In this document: in pieces, positions 1 to 10,672 of the stretch
Position numbering within the stretch: the stretch's first letter is position 1
How the letters are laid out: each line of letters starts with the position of its first letter
Assembly (NCBI GenBank): GCA_946122785.1
Contig: CAMGYJ010000011.1
Location: 25,111,007 to 25,175,006, forward strand
DNA: 64,000 nucleotides
From: Linum tenue
Taxonomy: Eukaryota > Streptophyta > Magnoliopsida > Malpighiales > Linaceae
Reading direction: 5' to 3'
The notes under the pieces: generated by a model
Seen by the model: only the letters and a program-made list of their open reading frames with translations
The model's database searches: none
What the model was told of the DNA's origin: nothing
Program-made: the position numbers and the translations under genes

Positions 1-142
1 TCTGTGTTTGAGAGTCGCATTCCACACGGATCGTTTGTCATAACACCACTACTTGGCAAGATCCTAATTTGGGAATAGAGTTCTCGCCGAAGAAGCTAGG
101 AGGTGTCTTGTGCATTGGTTGACCTTGTAAGCTGCTAAATGA
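1..142 (+). mobile_element. Relic of an Athila-like gypsy 3' internal end
   Basis: The stretch aligns by eye with the sequence 54625-54725 just upstream of the LTR zone of element E. Both carry GAGAGTC, then ATCC(A)CA, then TTTGTC, then the shared string CTCTCGCCGAAGAAGCTA (here at about 83-100). No LTR follows, so it is a truncated end joined to the CACTA fragment somewhere between about 105 and 142. It has no coding content. The homology is seen directly; the truncation is inferred. Confidence 0.55.
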
Positions 143-682
143 CCTAGGAAGTCCTCTACCGATTTGTCAAAAGATTACCATGGCAAAGAGATGGATGATC
201 TTTTATCATTATCGAGAGGTCCTGCTCAATGTGTTAGATATTTTATTGGTTATGTGATTAACGGATATCGTTTCCACATCAAAGACCATGATAAACATTT
301 AAAAACACAGAACAGTGGAGTTACTGTGGTTGGTGATGATGGGATTGATGTGGATGTCGTAGACTACTACGGCATTATAAGGGAAGTCGTTGAATTACAC
401 TTTCTTGGAGGAAGAAAAGTGGTATTGTTTCGGTGTGACTGGTGTGATGTGTATGACAAGAGAAGGGGGATTAAGATAGATGAGAATGGTTATGTTAGTG
501 TCAACCTCCAAAGAACTTTAAGGACGAATGAACCTTTTGTCCTAGCAAGTCAGGTATCTCAAGTATTTTTTGTCGATGACAATGAACATAAAGATTGGCA
601 CTTGGTTGTAAAAGTGCAGCCTCAAGATGTATATGATGTGTCTGCTCAAGATAGAGATGGTGAAGAGAGTGTAGTAGTTTAA
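143..682 (+). pseudogene. TNP2-like CACTA transposase, C-terminal fragment (DUF4216)
   Basis: An open frame follows a stop at 140-142 and runs to the stop at 680-682. The motif order is RGP, then GYVINGYRFH, then KTQNSGV, then DYYGIIREVVEL, then VVLFRCDWCDV, which is the DUF4216 signature found C-terminal to the Tnp2 transposase domain in plant CACTA elements. The catalytic transposase domain is missing, so this cannot be a working transposase. The frame through the domain is intact. It lies about 160 bp upstream of the second CACTA gene on the same strand, the normal order for this superfamily. The identification is from family knowledge; no search was run. Confidence 0.8.
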
Positions 683-844
683 TCTACACGTGTGGGTAAA
701 TATTTTATTTGTATGTGGTTTAATTCAATTTATCGTTACTCTACTTTTTGTGAATGTCATGCTAGTCTATTACTAAAGTGTTGTTCTTACTGATCATGTT
801 AAAGAGATCTTGATTTTATTATATTTTTTTATTCTGAATTTTAG

Positions 845-3367
845 AGATACAAGGAATAAAGGAAATGCTTTAGAGGTGTCCAGTAACCCCACTAAGAAGA
901 AAGGTGCTACGAAGTTCCTTCCACCAGGCTTGTTGGGAAGGAGTGTGCCAAAACAGAGATTATCATTTGGTAGCTTGAGCTCATCGTCAAGTATGAATTC
1001 CAAAATTCAAGAGCTTTCACGACAATTGCCTACCATGTATAAGTAATTTAACGATTTTGTAAAGAGATTTTTAGCTTACAACATACTAACATTTATTAAC
1101 TTGCTTCATAGCTTCTCAAGGATTGAAGGGTTCTTTGGTTGATAATACAAGATCCACTGGAAATGAAAGAAGGAATGGTGATAACCAACTACTAAATGAT
1201 GTCCCAAGAAATCAAGAAATTCCATCAAAAAAAGGTATGGGAGCTACATTCATGAAGGATATGTCATTGATTGAGAATGAACAAGCAGCGCATCAAGGTG
1301 AGTTTTTTGGTGACCTAGATTCTGATTGATGGATTTTGTGCTAATTTGGATGGATGGTAACTTTCCATTAGTTCTTGGCTAGGTTGTGAATGAATTTCTT
1401 AAGCTATTATGAATATCCAATGAGATTTTTCTTTTATAGTTGCTGATACTATTGTTTCAGGTGCTGCAATTGGTGTTTCTAGTGCTGAAGCTGGAGTCAT
1501 ATGTACTAAAACTAGTGTCACTAGTGCTGAAAATAACATTGTAGGTGCTTCTACTGGCGTGACGGGTGTCACAGGTGCTACAATTGGCATCACAGCAGCT
1601 GCTACTATTGTCACAAAAACTGCTACTGCTGTTACAAGTGCTTCAACTAGCCTTGTAGGTGCTCGAACTGTTGGCAAGGCTGCTACTAGTAAAGGTGTTG
1701 TAAAACCGAAAAAAAAGGTTCGAGGCCCAAACATGTGCAAGGCACTCGCTAAGCTTAGACCAGGCCAAAAGTTACTGGTACAGTTTGAAGAAAATCGTCC
1801 TGTTGGAACAAATCAGGAAATCTTTTCGAGACATCTTGGCAAGATTGTTAGAGATAGTCGAATTTGCCCATTTAGAATTAAAGAATGGGAAGACATTGGT
1901 GAACAACCAGCAGAATATATGTGGGCTGCTGTGAAGGTAATAAACAATGTGTAATTAACTTTGTATGCAAAGTTAGTGTAATAGTGTATGACCATATCTT
2001 AAGTTTTCCAGCATATATGTCCTTATATATGAACTTATTTGCAGGAATACTTTGACAGCCCGGACATGGAAGAAAATAGAGATAATGTGTTTAATCAAAT
2101 GAAAGGTAGTTGGTACAGATGGAGGTCTGGGATGTATCGTTCACGTGTGAAAACTTCATCTTCTCTTGAAGTGGCTCTGAAGAAGGTGCCAAAAATGCTA
2201 ACCAAGGAAGACTGGGCATGGTGTTTGAAAGAAGTTTATTCCTCTGAAATATTTCAGGTTTTAAGTCTTACTCTATTTGTTTTGGTACCACCTTGAATTT
2301 TAATGAGATATTAGAATATTTTTTTGTTTATGATGTTCAATTTTTATTTTGTAGGCAAGAAGCAAGAGGAATCAAAAGAATAGAATGAAGAAAACAATGC
2401 ATCATCGAAGTGGTAGTCGTTCGATTGGAAATATTAGATACAATCTGGTAATTATTCTCATAATGCCACCACTTGAAATTTTTATTGGTTTTAAAGGACT
2501 ATGGGTGATTTGATGCTAAGACTACTGCTTTGTTGTTGCAGCTATTATTATTTATTTACTACAACACGTATATATTGTCGTTTGATATGCAATTGCCCTT
2601 CTCTAATTTTCATGCGTAGGCAGCAAAAAATGGAACTAAACCAAAAGAGGATGAAGTTTGGTTTCAAACTTACAAGAGCGGAGATGAGATAAAGGATACT
2701 GAAGCAAAACGAGCATACGTAATTATAATTTCTCTCATCCTTCATTGCATTTGCTGTCAATTTTGATGATATATTGGTTAATTCCCACTTTTCATAGGTT
2801 AATATTAAGGAAACTATTGAAGTTGATCCTACTTTGGAGCGGATCGAAGTGATGGAAAAGTGTTTTGGGAAACAGAGTCACGGCCATGTAATAGGATCTG
2901 GAGCTGGGGTAAAGCGAAAACATCTGAAGAGACAAAAGAAGGATACTGAGTCTGCAGCCAAATTAAGAAGAGTGGAAGAAGAAAAGGCTTCTCTTCAAGA
3001 AGAGAATGACAGCCTGAAGGCTATAGCCAGACATGAAGCTAATGAAAGAGCTAATGGCGAAGATGAAAGACGATCTGGAGCTGGGAACAAACGCAAACAT
3101 CTGAAGTTACGAAAGGCAAAGTAGGATGCTGATCGTGCAGCAAAATTAAGAAGACTCGAAGAAGAAAAAGCTTCTCTGCAACAAAAGAATGAAAATCTGA
3201 AGGCTAAAGCTATGAGTGCAACTAATGAAAGAGCTGATATTGAAGCTGCAATAGAAACAAAGATGGCAGCAAAGTTGAAGGATGAAATTATGGCACAGAT
3301 GATCGGGCAAATGCAAGTTTGGGCGCAAATGTTCAAAGGTCAACTAAGCAACAAGCAACAATCTTAA
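845..3367 (+). pseudogene. TNPA-like second CACTA gene (Transposase_24-type), spliced
   Basis: Exons are inferred from open frames and GT/AG edges: 845-1036, 1112-1297, 1461-1936, 2045-2257, 2355-2447, 2620-2718 and 2798-3367. The exon at 1461 encodes a Thr/Ala/Val-rich low-complexity stretch, then PKKKVRGPNMCKAL and a region ending GEQPAEYMWAAVK. The next exon reads EYFDSPDMEENRDNVFNQMK and WYRWRSGMYRS, and the next has KNRMKKTMHHRSGSRS. Together this is the plant En/Spm Transposase_24 pattern. The last exon is a charged coiled coil duplicated in tandem. A TAG at 3122-3124 interrupts it, after which the same frame continues to a stop at 3365-3367. Such proteins bind subterminal repeats of CACTA elements; that role is inferred. 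Confidence 0.7.
2895..3248 (+). repeat. Tandem in-frame duplication of a coiled-coil unit (177 bp x 2)
   Basis: Two copies begin with GATCTGGAGCTGGG at 2895 and 3072, giving a period of 177 bp or 59 codons. Each encodes GAG-KRKHLK, then AAKLRR-EEEKASLQ, then a heptad-rich Lys/Glu tail. The two have diverged, and the TAG stop at 3122-3124 lies within the second copy. Confidence 0.75.
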
Positions 3368-4507
3368 TTAGGTACGTACTTTGTGATTCTTTTGAGTTCA
3401 TAGTGTTATTTAAAATAGATCATATAAGGGTAATCTTTGTTTGTATTTCCCATGGCCTTATCACCTCTGTTTTAGTTTTTTGCGAAGTTGACTCTAAGGG
3501 TTGTATTCATAAGTATATCAGACCAACTTAGGCTTGTGGAATCTAGACTTTAGTTTAGATATTTTATTATTAAGGGTTGAATATTTGTGCATATGAAAGC
3601 AATAGAGGGAAACTAGATCCCAATCGTTACAGAGTACATACTTGAGAATTTTTAGATAAAGGTTGTTTTCCTCCTTTTGTTAGTCCAACTTTTGAGCCAT
3701 TTTTGTTTTATGTTTATATCTTCCTTAATGTCAGTTGTCTAATGAATCACTTTAAGATAGTTGGTACTTTTGAACTATGCATTTGTTTCCAGAACTCCTA
3801 TTGACAAGTTGTGATATGCATACTGATATATGAATCCCTTTTGGTAACTATTTTCGTTGTCATTATTATAATGATTATCCATCAATGCAAATTGGTTTAG
3901 TTATCATTCTTTTATGTTAAGACTCCTCTTTGGGCTGTTGCAGGTAGCTAGTGAACGTCAAACATGGGATTAACAGTTAACATTTTGTTATATATGGAAG
4001 AAGATAATGGATACTCCATCAGAAGATCTATAAGAATTTTTTGTAAATGGTGTTAGATCTTCTAGAACACTCACATATGGTGGAAGCATGTATTAAAAAA
4101 TTCCCATCATCTTTTGGACTTAGAATGATTACTCATGTATTGGCTTTTAATTATTATGTAATTTGATACTATTAGCAGCAATTAACAAATACAATTGAAT
4201 GGTTTAATGTAATGTTTGTTAGTTTTTATAATGAAACATGTGATTTTGTGTTTGGGAAAAACGGCAGCTAAAACAAAGAAATGGTTGCATATATAATAGC
4301 TGGGACATGGGTATTCTACGGTCCCTAAATAGTCCTTTAACGACTGTATTGGTGCGGTCGTTATTGCAATTAATGGCCGGAGTTGAATCACCGTCGCCAG
4401 TTACATCTAGCGACCAAGCTTTTAGCGGCCGGAAAAGAACTCTCGCTAAAAGTATATAGCGACCGTTTTCTGTCTTTTAGCCACGGGATTTACGGTGACT
4501 AAAGGAT
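3368..4507 (+). other. CACTA 3' non-coding and subterminal repeat region
   Basis: No coding frame is supported here. The first kilobase is AT-rich with possible spliced UTR (GTACGT at 3372; TTGCAG at 3940-3945). The segment about 4340-4500 is rich in short direct and inverted repeats: TTTAGCGGCCGG, CGCTAAAAG, TAGCGACCG, GACTAAAGG. These are expected binding sites of a TNPA-type protein. Confidence 0.6.
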
Positions 4508-4522
4508 GTATTTTTTGTAGTG
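4508..4522 (+). repeat. CACTA 3' terminal inverted repeat
   Basis: GTATTTTTTGTAGTG reads as CACTACAAAAAATAC on the other strand, the classic CACTA end. Downstream sequence at 4523 switches directly to gypsy gag/protease. The 5' copy is not in the window, so the 3-bp target duplication cannot be tested. Confidence 0.85.
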
Positions 4523-5060
4523 TTGAAACTTCGACTTGTTGGAGAGAAGCCCCTTGGGGTATTTTGAATACCGCGACATGTGGGCCATTGCTTCCAGGAA
4601 GGGAATGTTGAGTTCGAGTTTTCTGAACATCTCCATGAAACCTCCACATTCAAATTCCAATCTTTCTTTGTGCACCCTCGAGGGGAAAGAAAGGGGTGGC
4701 GTGTACTCAGCCACTAGAGGTGGCATTGGCGATACCTTCCTTGCCCCTCCTTTCTTTTCTCCCGATCTTTCTTCTTCTCCAACCTCTGGTAGAGAGTCTT
4801 CCTTCTCGATCACTTCTTTGGCAACAACCTCCGGAGTCACCTTCTCGCTTCTCAATTGAATCGCATTTACCCCAGCATTTTGGTCTTTGGGGTTTGCAAT
4901 GGTTTGGGAAGGTAGAGCTCCCCTTGGTCTCTCGGGAGGATCCAGGCAAGATTGTCAATCTTAATCTTGCTCAAAGTGGGTGATCTTCTCCCTCCACTCC
5001 GCTGTCTTGGAAGGAGGACAATATCGGACAATATACCATCATTTTTCAAAATAATGGACT
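4523..5060 (-). pseudogene. gag/protease remnant of element A, internally deleted
   Basis: The part nearest the CACTA encodes PPLSFPSRVHKERLEFECGG, then LNIPFLEAMAHMSRYSKY, the linker before the aspartic protease in Athila-type gag-pro. Upstream, AEWREKITHFEQ is a short piece of the Retrotrans_gag domain. It is joined directly to sequence matching the gag C-terminus of element B, so two internal deletions have removed most of gag. The frame is broken and no product is expected. Confidence 0.65.
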
Positions 5061-5064
5061 GAAG

Positions 5065-5083
5065 TTCCCCGACAACAGCGCCA
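5065..5083 (-). other. Primer-binding site of element A (tRNA-Asp type, degenerate)
   Basis: The minus strand reads TGGCGCTGTTGTCGGGGAA, two changes from the consensus TGGCGCCGTTGCCGGGGA, which is complementary to the 3' end of plant tRNA-Asp. It starts six bases from the LTR end. Confidence 0.75.
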
Positions 5084-5089
5084 AAAACT

Positions 5090-6358
5090 TGACTCATCCC
5101 GAATATCACACTTAAATCCCACCTAAGGCCCAAGTACAAACCTTAAATGAGTGCAATATAGGGCAAGTATGTTTAAATATCAATCGGAGCCGACCCATGT
5201 ACCCCTAATTCGATTGTTTGAAACATTATCTAGCGGAATGAAGTTTGTGAAAATCTCTACAATCTACATTTAAAAATGCAAGACTTGAAAAGTAAAAGGA
5301 TTGAAACTCTTTGTGAGAAGCTTCACTCGGGAGTTGTTTCCCCCTAACTAACTACCATGAACCGTGGAATCGAATGAATCTGGGTGTGACAAGGCGTTTG
5401 CGAACCGCTAGGAGGATCAACAGTTGTTAGAAACCACACTCTCAATTGCTAGGCCAAGTAATGCATTATAGGCTACAATTGTAACCCTCTTGGCCTAAGC
5501 AATTGAGGGTTGACATACGTTCTCCCTCAAACCGGGGTTTGGATGGCTTAATCACAATTAACCTAGGTGTTCGATTTGATTAAGAGGTTTGCCCTACATT
5601 AACCTAGGTAGGAGGCATGGAAACCCCAAGAAAACCCAGCTCAATTCGAGCCTCATAAGATAAGGGTGTTTGCTTTTAAGCTAGGTTAGAATAGCATAAT
5701 AGGTTGCCAAGCACACACAATGCACAGTCACCATGAAAAATACCTCAAACCTTAAATTAAACACCACCCACACACAATCATTCAATCCACACAATCAACT
5801 ACATGGTAGAAGTTAGGGTTCTACAACACCCAAGTGAAAAGGAGACTACTCCATGCTAGACAAAGGAAGAACACAAAGGATAAAAGGGAAAAACCATCAT
5901 TTTGATGCCTCAATCCATCCTTATGCTTGTAGAGATCATCTCTTGAAGTGGAACTTCCCAAATCTTGACTTGGAGTAAACCCTAGCCTCTTCTCCCTCTT
6001 GGTTCGTGGCTTTCTCTCTCTAGGTTTTCAAGAAGAAGAAGGTTTCTCTCCCTTTGGGCTCCCCTTTCTTCCTCCTTTCAGCTCTCCTTTTATACACCGG
6101 TCGCACCCAGTTCACGGTCCTTGTTCACGGTCGTGAAAATCTGGCCTAGACCGTGAACACATTCCAAAACGCACCGCTTCAATTATCGATCCTCGTGCCT
6201 TTTCTACCAACTTTCGACTCCAGGGTTGGTTCCACCTGTTAGACTCTGAAACAAATTGAAACACAAGAAACCTAGCATAAAACCACCCTTTTTGGAGCTC
6301 AAATGCCACAAACGCCAAAGAGAAACGGGGATAAAAAGTTTACATTTAGTCTTGAATC
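5090..6358 (-). repeat. LTR of element A
   Basis: The LTR is 1269 bp and reads TGATTCAAG...GATGAGTCA on the minus strand. A TATA box (TATAAAAG, minus strand) lies at 6087-6094. Just upstream of it are inverted copies of GTTCACGGTC/GACCGTGAAC. The primer site abuts the inner end. Confidence 0.75.
6107..6158 (-). promoter_or_regulatory. Palindromic GTTCACGGTC array upstream of LTR A TATA box
   Basis: Two direct GTTCACGGTC units and one inverted GACCGTGAAC lie within about 52 bp, immediately upstream (minus sense) of the TATA box at 6087-6094. The position matches arrays of other motifs in the LTRs of B, F, E and the coding-free element. A protein-binding role is inferred. Confidence 0.5.
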
Positions 6359-6399
6359 AAAGAGGTATAGTAAAACTATCATAGATCCGATTGCTTTTT

Positions 6400-8363
6400 A
6401 GGCAACTTGTTGAGGATGAAGGAGGAGCACTCCTTGCCTAAGCCCCTTGAAGTATTTGGCATACCTCGGCATGTGAACCATGGCCTTCAATAACGGAATG
6501 GTGATACAAAGCTTCTTGAGCATCTCCGTGAACCCACCACATTTCGCCTCCAATCGATCCTTGTGCATCCTCGTGGGAAAAGGAAGAGGAGGCTTGTACT
6601 CAGCCAGTTATGGTGGTGTCGGCAATGCCTTCTTATGTTGTTCTTCCTTTCCTCATACTTATTCTTGATCATTGGCCGTTGGATGGGTCTTCTCTTCTTC
6701 GGTCACTTCCTTAGCAACAACCTCCTCGGTCACCTTCCTGCTCCTCAAAAGAATAGCATTACAACCTGCATTTTGATCTTTGGGGTTGGCAATAGTTTGT
6801 TAGGGTACGGCTCCCCTTTGCCTTTCAGTAAGGATCCCTGAAAGATTACCAATTTGCACCTCCAAGTTTTGAAGACTTGCTTGATGGCTCCTCAATCCCA
6901 CCTCAACCGAAGTAAACTTTGTTGTTGCCACATTCATAAACTGCTCAATCTTCTCAAACTTTTGAGTGCTCGTGCTCACGAAGGTGGTCACTAGGTCCTC
7001 AAGTTTTGCAAACTTATCGGGTTGGCCTTGACCACCTTGAGTTTGGAATGGTTGTTGGAAGTTAGAGCCTTGGAATTGCGGTCTTTGTTGAACGAAAGTA
7101 GGCCTATGTTGATAATTTCCCGTCAGTCCTTGGAAACTGGGGGGTCTTGGGTTGGTAGGAGAGGACCAAGATAAATTGGGATATTTTGCCACCCCAAGTT
7201 GTAAGTGTTGCTATTAGGGTTTTCCCCCTAGCATTGGAGATGAAACTCACTTGCTCCTCGGGGGGTGCTTGACTCTTTCATCGTTTGACACTCTGAAATC
7301 TTGTGGTTGGTACTCAAACACCAATCACACGCCATTACAGGCATCTTCCCATGCTTCTTGTCCTCTAGGAGTGCATCAATCCATCGATCAATCTTAGCTT
7401 CAAGCGGAGGACTCGCTCATACACTTTGCACTCCTCTTGGGATGCTTCTCTTGCCACTTCTCGTCAAACCCCAATCATACCCTTTACTCGCCATGTCTTC
7501 GAGCAACTCGGTCTCTTGGGGTGGAGTCATATTCATCAATTTCCCTTGGCATAAGGAGTCAATGAGAATCTTGTCGTCTTGGTGGAGACCGCCATAGAAT
7601 GTCTCAATCCGAAATTTCTCCTCGAATCCATGGTGTGGGCACTGGAAGAAGAAATCAGATTACCTTTCCCAAGAATCCCTCAATGTCTCATCTTCCTCTT
7701 GCTCAAAGTGAGTGATCTTCTTGCGCCACTCCGTCGTCTTTGAAGGTGGGCAATACTGAGTCATGAACTTGATGAGCATGTCATCCCATGAGGTAATCGA
7801 GAGGGCCGGTCTATTATTGAGCCAACAAGATGCATTCCCCACAAGAGAGTAGGGGAATAGCCTCAACTTCAAAACATCCTCGGGAACACCATTGATCTTC
7901 AAACTTCCCACAAGCTCGATGAACTTTTGAAGATGCTCCCTTGGAGACTCATTGCTAAGCCCATGAAACAGTTCATTGTTTTGGATCATGGTGAAGAGGG
8001 CGGGATTGATCTCGAAATTGTTGGCGGTCACAGGCAGATGTCTAAAGGTGGGTTGAATATCTGCCACCTTTGGAGTCATATAGTACCCCATGGTCCTCGG
8101 TTGCTCTTCTGCGGCGCTCTAGCTGGAGCATGTTGATTAGCCGCCATATCAGCTTCACTTCCTTCCTCTATGGAATCAAACTCTTCCTCAACTACAACTT
8201 CCTCTTCGGGACCAACTTGATGTTGTCCCCTCTCTTCTATCCTTCTTCTTGTCTCTGCTAGCTCCCTCTCACGAGCCAAGAGTCGGCGAGTGAGATTGAG
8301 ATTCTCCTCCAGTGGCGCCAAAGATGTCAGATTACTCTGGGTCATACACCTCCCTGCATGCAC
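6400..8363 (-). pseudogene. gag polyprotein remnant of element B
   Basis: Minus-strand blocks in order are as follows. At 8363-8076 is an acidic, charged N-terminus. At 8091-7660 is a Retrotrans_gag domain with NNFEINPALFTMI, LKLRLFPYSLVGNA and ALSITSWDDM. Near 7350-7270 is a CCHC zinc knuckle (CDWCLSTNHKISEC). At 7192-6800 is a Gln-rich gag C-terminus with HQASLQNLEVQIG. At 6680-6420 is the PPLPFPTRMHKDRLE linker. Frameshifts and stops separate the blocks, so it is not functional. Gag normally forms the cytoplasmic virus-like particle. Confidence 0.75.
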
Positions 8364-8470
8364 TCAAAAGAACCACAACTCGTCTAACACGAGCAAGATT
8401 CACAAACACAAAAGCGAAAATAAAAGCTAAATTAACACCAAACAATATTTTCAAAATAACGGGTCGTTTG

Positions 8471-8489
8471 TTCCCCGACAACGGCACCA
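8471..8489 (-). other. Primer-binding site of element B (tRNA-Asp type)
   Basis: The minus strand reads TGGTGCCGTTGTCGGGGAA, two changes from the tRNA-Asp complement TGGCGCCGTTGCCGGGGA. It starts six bases inside the LTR edge at 8496. Confidence 0.75.
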
Positions 8490-8495
8490 AAAACT

Positions 8496-9936
8496 TGATT
8501 CGTCCCGAATATGACAATAAAACTCCCAATTAAGGCCCAAGTATAAACCTTAATTGGGTGCAATATTGGGTAAGTATGTTTAAATACCACCCCGGGCTGG
8601 TCCATGTACCCCTACTTCGATTGTTTGAAATATTATCTAGTGATTGGTTGTTTGATTGAAAACTACGATCTACTATTAAAGCATTTGCAAAAATAATTGG
8701 TTTTGACTCTTAAATGAGAAGGATTCACCCGAGTGTAGCTCCCCCTAACTCGCTACCATGACTTGTCGGAATGGCTAAAAATGTATGGTGTAGGTGATTG
8801 AGAACTGTAAGGAAGTGTAGCTAGTGATGGAACACCATTCTCTCGGTCCCTAGGACAAGGAATTCAGATTAAGCTACCAAGGTAGCTCGCTTGGCCTAAT
8901 CGACTAAGGACTACCAAACCTTCACTCTCAAATCAGAATTCGGATGGCCAAAATACAATCAACCCAGGTGCCAACACAAACAAGGAGGGACGTCATACAT
9001 GAACCTAGATAGGAGACATGATTTTCCTAAGAAAACCAAGCTTTACAAGCCTCTTTAACAAAAGGAAGTTTTCTCCCTTCCTAGGTTAGAATGACAACTA
9101 GATTGATAGGCGAACACACAACACAATCTTTTATGAAAATACCTCCAAATTCGTATTAAAACACATTCACACATAGACAATTATTCCGTACAATCAATCA
9201 CATGGTAGGAGTTAGGGTTTACAAACACCCAAGTGAAAAGGGAAACTACTCCATGCTAGGAGAGGGAAAAAACACAAGGAGAAAGAATAAAAACCATCAT
9301 GGAGATGCTTGAATCCTTCCTTGTGTAGAAGAGCTCTTCCTTTGTGGAAGATTTTTCCAAATCCTTGCCTTGGAATGAAATCCTAGCTTCTGCTCTCTTC
9401 TGGCTCGTCACTTTATCTCTCTAGAATGCTGAAGAAGAAGATTTTCTCACTCAATGTCTCCTCCCTTCCTTTTCCTTCAGCTCAAACCCCACTTTTATAC
9501 CCAGGTCGGGCTCACTTCACGTTCCTAGTTCACGACCGAGAACTCAAGGCAGGGACCATGGTCTCAGGCCAAAACGCGTCGCATCGATAATTCAGTTCAC
9601 GGTCTCTGGCTTGGGTTCACGGTCTTACGACCGTGAACTTCCAGTGAGAGCAAAAATGTCTCTGGATGTTTGGCTGTTCACAGTTTGCGGCTCCAGTTCA
9701 CGGTCTCCCTAACTGTGAACTCACTGCTTCCACCGTGATCTGCTACTTTCTCCATCCTTTGACCCGATTTTTTGCCTTTTCGTCCAACTTTCAAATCTGG
9801 GGTTGGTTCCACCTGCTATAGACTGAAATGCACAAAAACGAGACAAAACCCAGCGTAAAACCAAACCTCTCGGAGTAAAAATGCCTTAACGAATAAGAAA
9901 ATCGGTGGTAAAAAGTTTACAATTATGCTCGAATCA
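8496..9936 (-). repeat. LTR of element B
   Basis: The LTR is 1441 bp and is bounded by the 6-bp inverted repeat TGATTC/GAATCA. A TATA box (TATAAAAG, minus) lies at 9492-9499. Upstream is a long array of GTTCACGGTC and GACCGTGAAC units. LTRs A and B share this motif and the flanking CAAAACGC string, so they are sister subfamilies. Confidence 0.8.
9518..9745 (-). promoter_or_regulatory. Palindromic GTTCACGGTC/GACCGTGAAC array in LTR B
   Basis: At least five full or partial half-sites occur in both orientations, including a close inverted pair near 9611-9640 (GGTTCACGGTC then GACCGTGAAC). The array lies directly upstream, in minus sense, of the TATA box at 9492-9499. Confidence 0.5.
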
Positions 9937-10398
9937 GTATATTAGTAAATGATATATGATTCACGATTGAATCTCTCCCAACAACTCGAGTTTTTGGGAC
10001 CAACAGGTTTTTGACACACTCATGACACCCTAAACCACAAGCTACCTACGTGCCCAATCAATTATTTGATTATGCCTTGATAACCCCTTAGCTAAGCCTT
10101 ACGTGATACACATTAACCACCACATTTTAACCCTTCGTCAAGCTCCCCTATAGTGGTAAATGGTATAAACGAGTATTACTCATGTAAATCCAACCATGGC
10201 CCTGTTCTTGAAATAATTATCTATCAACCCACTGCATCCATCCATATGTATAGATTAACATCCTACCGCATTCTGCTAGCCAGTGACCGATCCATTTTGC
10301 AGCTAAAGTGAACTAGGATAAGTCCTTTACCTCCGGTCTCTTCAGGAAGCACGACAACAACCTGGTCTCCCCTCGGTCAGCTCGCCAATCCGCAGCCA
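9937..10398. other. Intergenic, no gene seen
   Basis: Non-repetitive low-coding sequence between LTR B and the hAT element. No open frame, RNA gene or element end is recognised. The DNA continues on the far side of the hAT at 11866. Confidence 0.5.
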
Positions 10399-10420
10399 GT
10401 CAATCCTAGAGGTGTCAATT

Positions 10421-10672
10421 GGGCGGGTTGAGTCGGGTTGGGTCTAACCGGGTTGCGAGTTCAATCGAGTCGGTTTCAATTTGGACCGGGTTTAATTGGG
10501 TTGCAGGTCAATTAGGTTACGAGTCAATCAGATCACTGGTTAATTGGGCTACGGATTGGGTTGAGTTATGGGTGCATCAAATTACGGATTTATTGGATTG
10601 CGGGTTAATTCGGGTTCGGTCAGGTCGAATTATGGGTTATTCGGGTCAACCCATTGGATCATTTACTTCTTG
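10421..10672 (+). repeat. Left G-rich subterminal repeat of the hAT element
   Basis: Many degenerate copies of a GGGTTGCGGGTCAATT-like unit. The first 22 bases (10421-10442) hold four GGG runs with loops of 1, 7 and 2 nt, a potential G-quadruplex. Confidence 0.7.

Larger units (their letters stand above)
143..4522 (+). mobile_element. CACTA (En/Spm-like) transposon, 3' part
   Basis: The element holds the end of a TNP2-type transposase (DUF4216 region), then a spliced TNPA-like gene with a Transposase_24-type region. It ends in GTATTTTTTGTAGTG at 4508-4522, the reverse complement of a CACTAC-type terminus. The last ~180 bp carry repeated TAGCGACC / TTTAGCGGCC subterminal motifs typical of CACTA ends. 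The 5' terminus and most of TNP2 are absent. The element sits inside the minus-strand gypsy element A, whose gag/protease sequence stops exactly at 4523. Confidence 0.85.
4523..6358 (-). mobile_element. Athila-like Ty3/gypsy element A (partial, minus strand)
   Basis: Reading the minus strand there is one LTR (6358 to 5090), a degenerate tRNA-Asp primer site, then a shortened gag/protease stretch cut by the CACTA insertion at 4522/4523. Protein-level similarity to element B next to it is clear, so A and B belong to related subfamilies. The distal half and second LTR are not in the window. Confidence 0.75.
6359..9936 (-). mobile_element. Athila-like Ty3/gypsy element B (partial, minus strand)
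   Basis: On the minus strand the order is LTR (9936-8496), primer site (8489-8471), gag, then the start of the protease linker, ending abruptly near 6400 against the outer edge of LTR A. The protease core, polymerase and second LTR are absent. Whether A inserted into B or the two were joined by deletion is not resolved; no target duplication is visible. Confidence 0.75.
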
